NCBI GenBank assembly: GCA_947499775.1
Contig: CANMPY010000146.1
Coordinates: 1-5,678, forward strand
DNA: 5,678 bases
From: Bacteroidota bacterium
GTDB lineage: Bacteria > Bacteroidota > Bacteroidia > NS11-12g > UBA9320
Reading direction: 5' to 3'
The notes beneath the pieces are model-generated. The model saw nothing but the letters and a program-made list of their open reading frames with translations, was not told where the DNA came from and did no database searches. Positions 5,357-5,678 of the stretch are shown one piece after another (position 1 is the first letter of the stretch; every line of letters starts with the position of its first letter). A program made the position numbers and the translations under genes.

Positions 5357-5678
5357 ATGAATGTTAATTTTTCTAATACCGAATTCTATAAGGAGCTGGA
5401 ATCTTTCCTTCCTAAGAGCAATGCTGAGAAAAGAAAAATGTGGGCGACTACAATTATTGAAGAAGACATAGATATAAAATACCTTTCCGAGTTATTAAAA
5501 TGTGAACAGAGAATTGCTATACGGTTTCAATGGCTTTTGAGCGAGATTGGAGGGTTAAATCCAAATAAGTTATTTATTGAGCTCCCATATTTATTAGATC
5601 AGTTTAAATCCCTCACCCCAATCCACAAAACACACCTTGCTACCTTATGGCACATTGTTGGCGTGCCGACCGAAAATG
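5357..5678 (+). CDS. N-terminal part of an unrecognised helical protein (runs off the window)
   Basis: An open frame from the ATG at 5357 runs without a stop to the window edge, giving 107 complete codons of a longer protein. An in-frame TAA at 5345-5347 limits the start, and the ATG is the first after it. The product begins MNVNFSNTEFYKELESFL, has no signal peptide or membrane segment and should be cytoplasmic. It reads as a run of amphipathic helices, with LSELLKCEQRIAIRFQWLLSEIG and then LFIELPYLLDQF, and a Trp near residue 100, a pattern reminiscent of HEAT/ARM-like helical repeats. That comparison is an inference from pattern only; I do not recognise a family. TAAGG at 5345-5349, seven bases before the ATG, is a possible weak ribosome binding site. 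The gene lies downstream of the intergenic hairpins and is probably transcribed separately from the 3739 gene. Confidence 0.72.
   Translation, partial: MNVNFSNTEFYKELESFLPKSNAEKRKMWATTIIEEDIDIKYLSELLKCEQRIAIRFQWLLSEIGGLNPNKLFIELPYLLDQFKSLTPIHKTHLATLWHIVGVPTEN

Noticed and set aside
5403..5413. CTTTCCTTCCT, identical to the start of the 61-bp repeat unit
   Set aside because: It is an 11-base low-complexity match inside a coding frame with no further repeat similarity.

Overview
The window looks like a piece of chromosome from an AT-rich member of the Bacteroidota. Three things point there. Several genes are preceded by the TAnnTTTG (-7) promoter element typical of that phylum. Purine-rich ribosome binding sites are largely absent. 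The gene families (an exported NUC1-type nuclease with a short C-terminal Cys/His module, and a Bacteroidota-style CNNM/CorC membrane protein) are the forms usual in that group. The genus cannot be told from this sequence.

Layout. Positions 1-174 are a tandem repeat with a 61-bp unit, and the first 186 bases contain no G on the + strand. It runs up to the promoter of trhO (222-1238, +), the tRNA U34 hydroxylase. Converging on trhO is a CNNM/CorC-type membrane protein gene (1300-2550, -). Divergent from that gene is a lipoprotein-type DNA/RNA non-specific endonuclease (2683-3663, +). Next comes an exported coiled-coil protein of unknown function (3739-5052, +). A 304-bp intergenic stretch (5053-5356) follows, with a long terminator-like hairpin and several smaller inverted repeats. 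The window ends inside an unrecognised, probably all-helical cytoplasmic protein (5357 onward, +).

The genes do not form an operon or an evident pathway. Each appears to have its own promoter, and their roles (tRNA modification, ion transport, extracytoplasmic nucleic-acid degradation, envelope protein of unknown role) are unrelated. Two predicted promoters, those of trhO and the CNNM gene, share an identical 17-nt core extending past the -7 box. I see no integrase, transposase, tRNA, CRISPR array, toxin-antitoxin pair or phage gene, and no convincing new multi-gene system. The items most worth a second look are the G-free tandem repeat against the trhO promoter, the unrecognised exported protein with an internal duplicated motif, the nuclease with its Cys/His tail, and the structure-rich intergenic region before the last, truncated gene.
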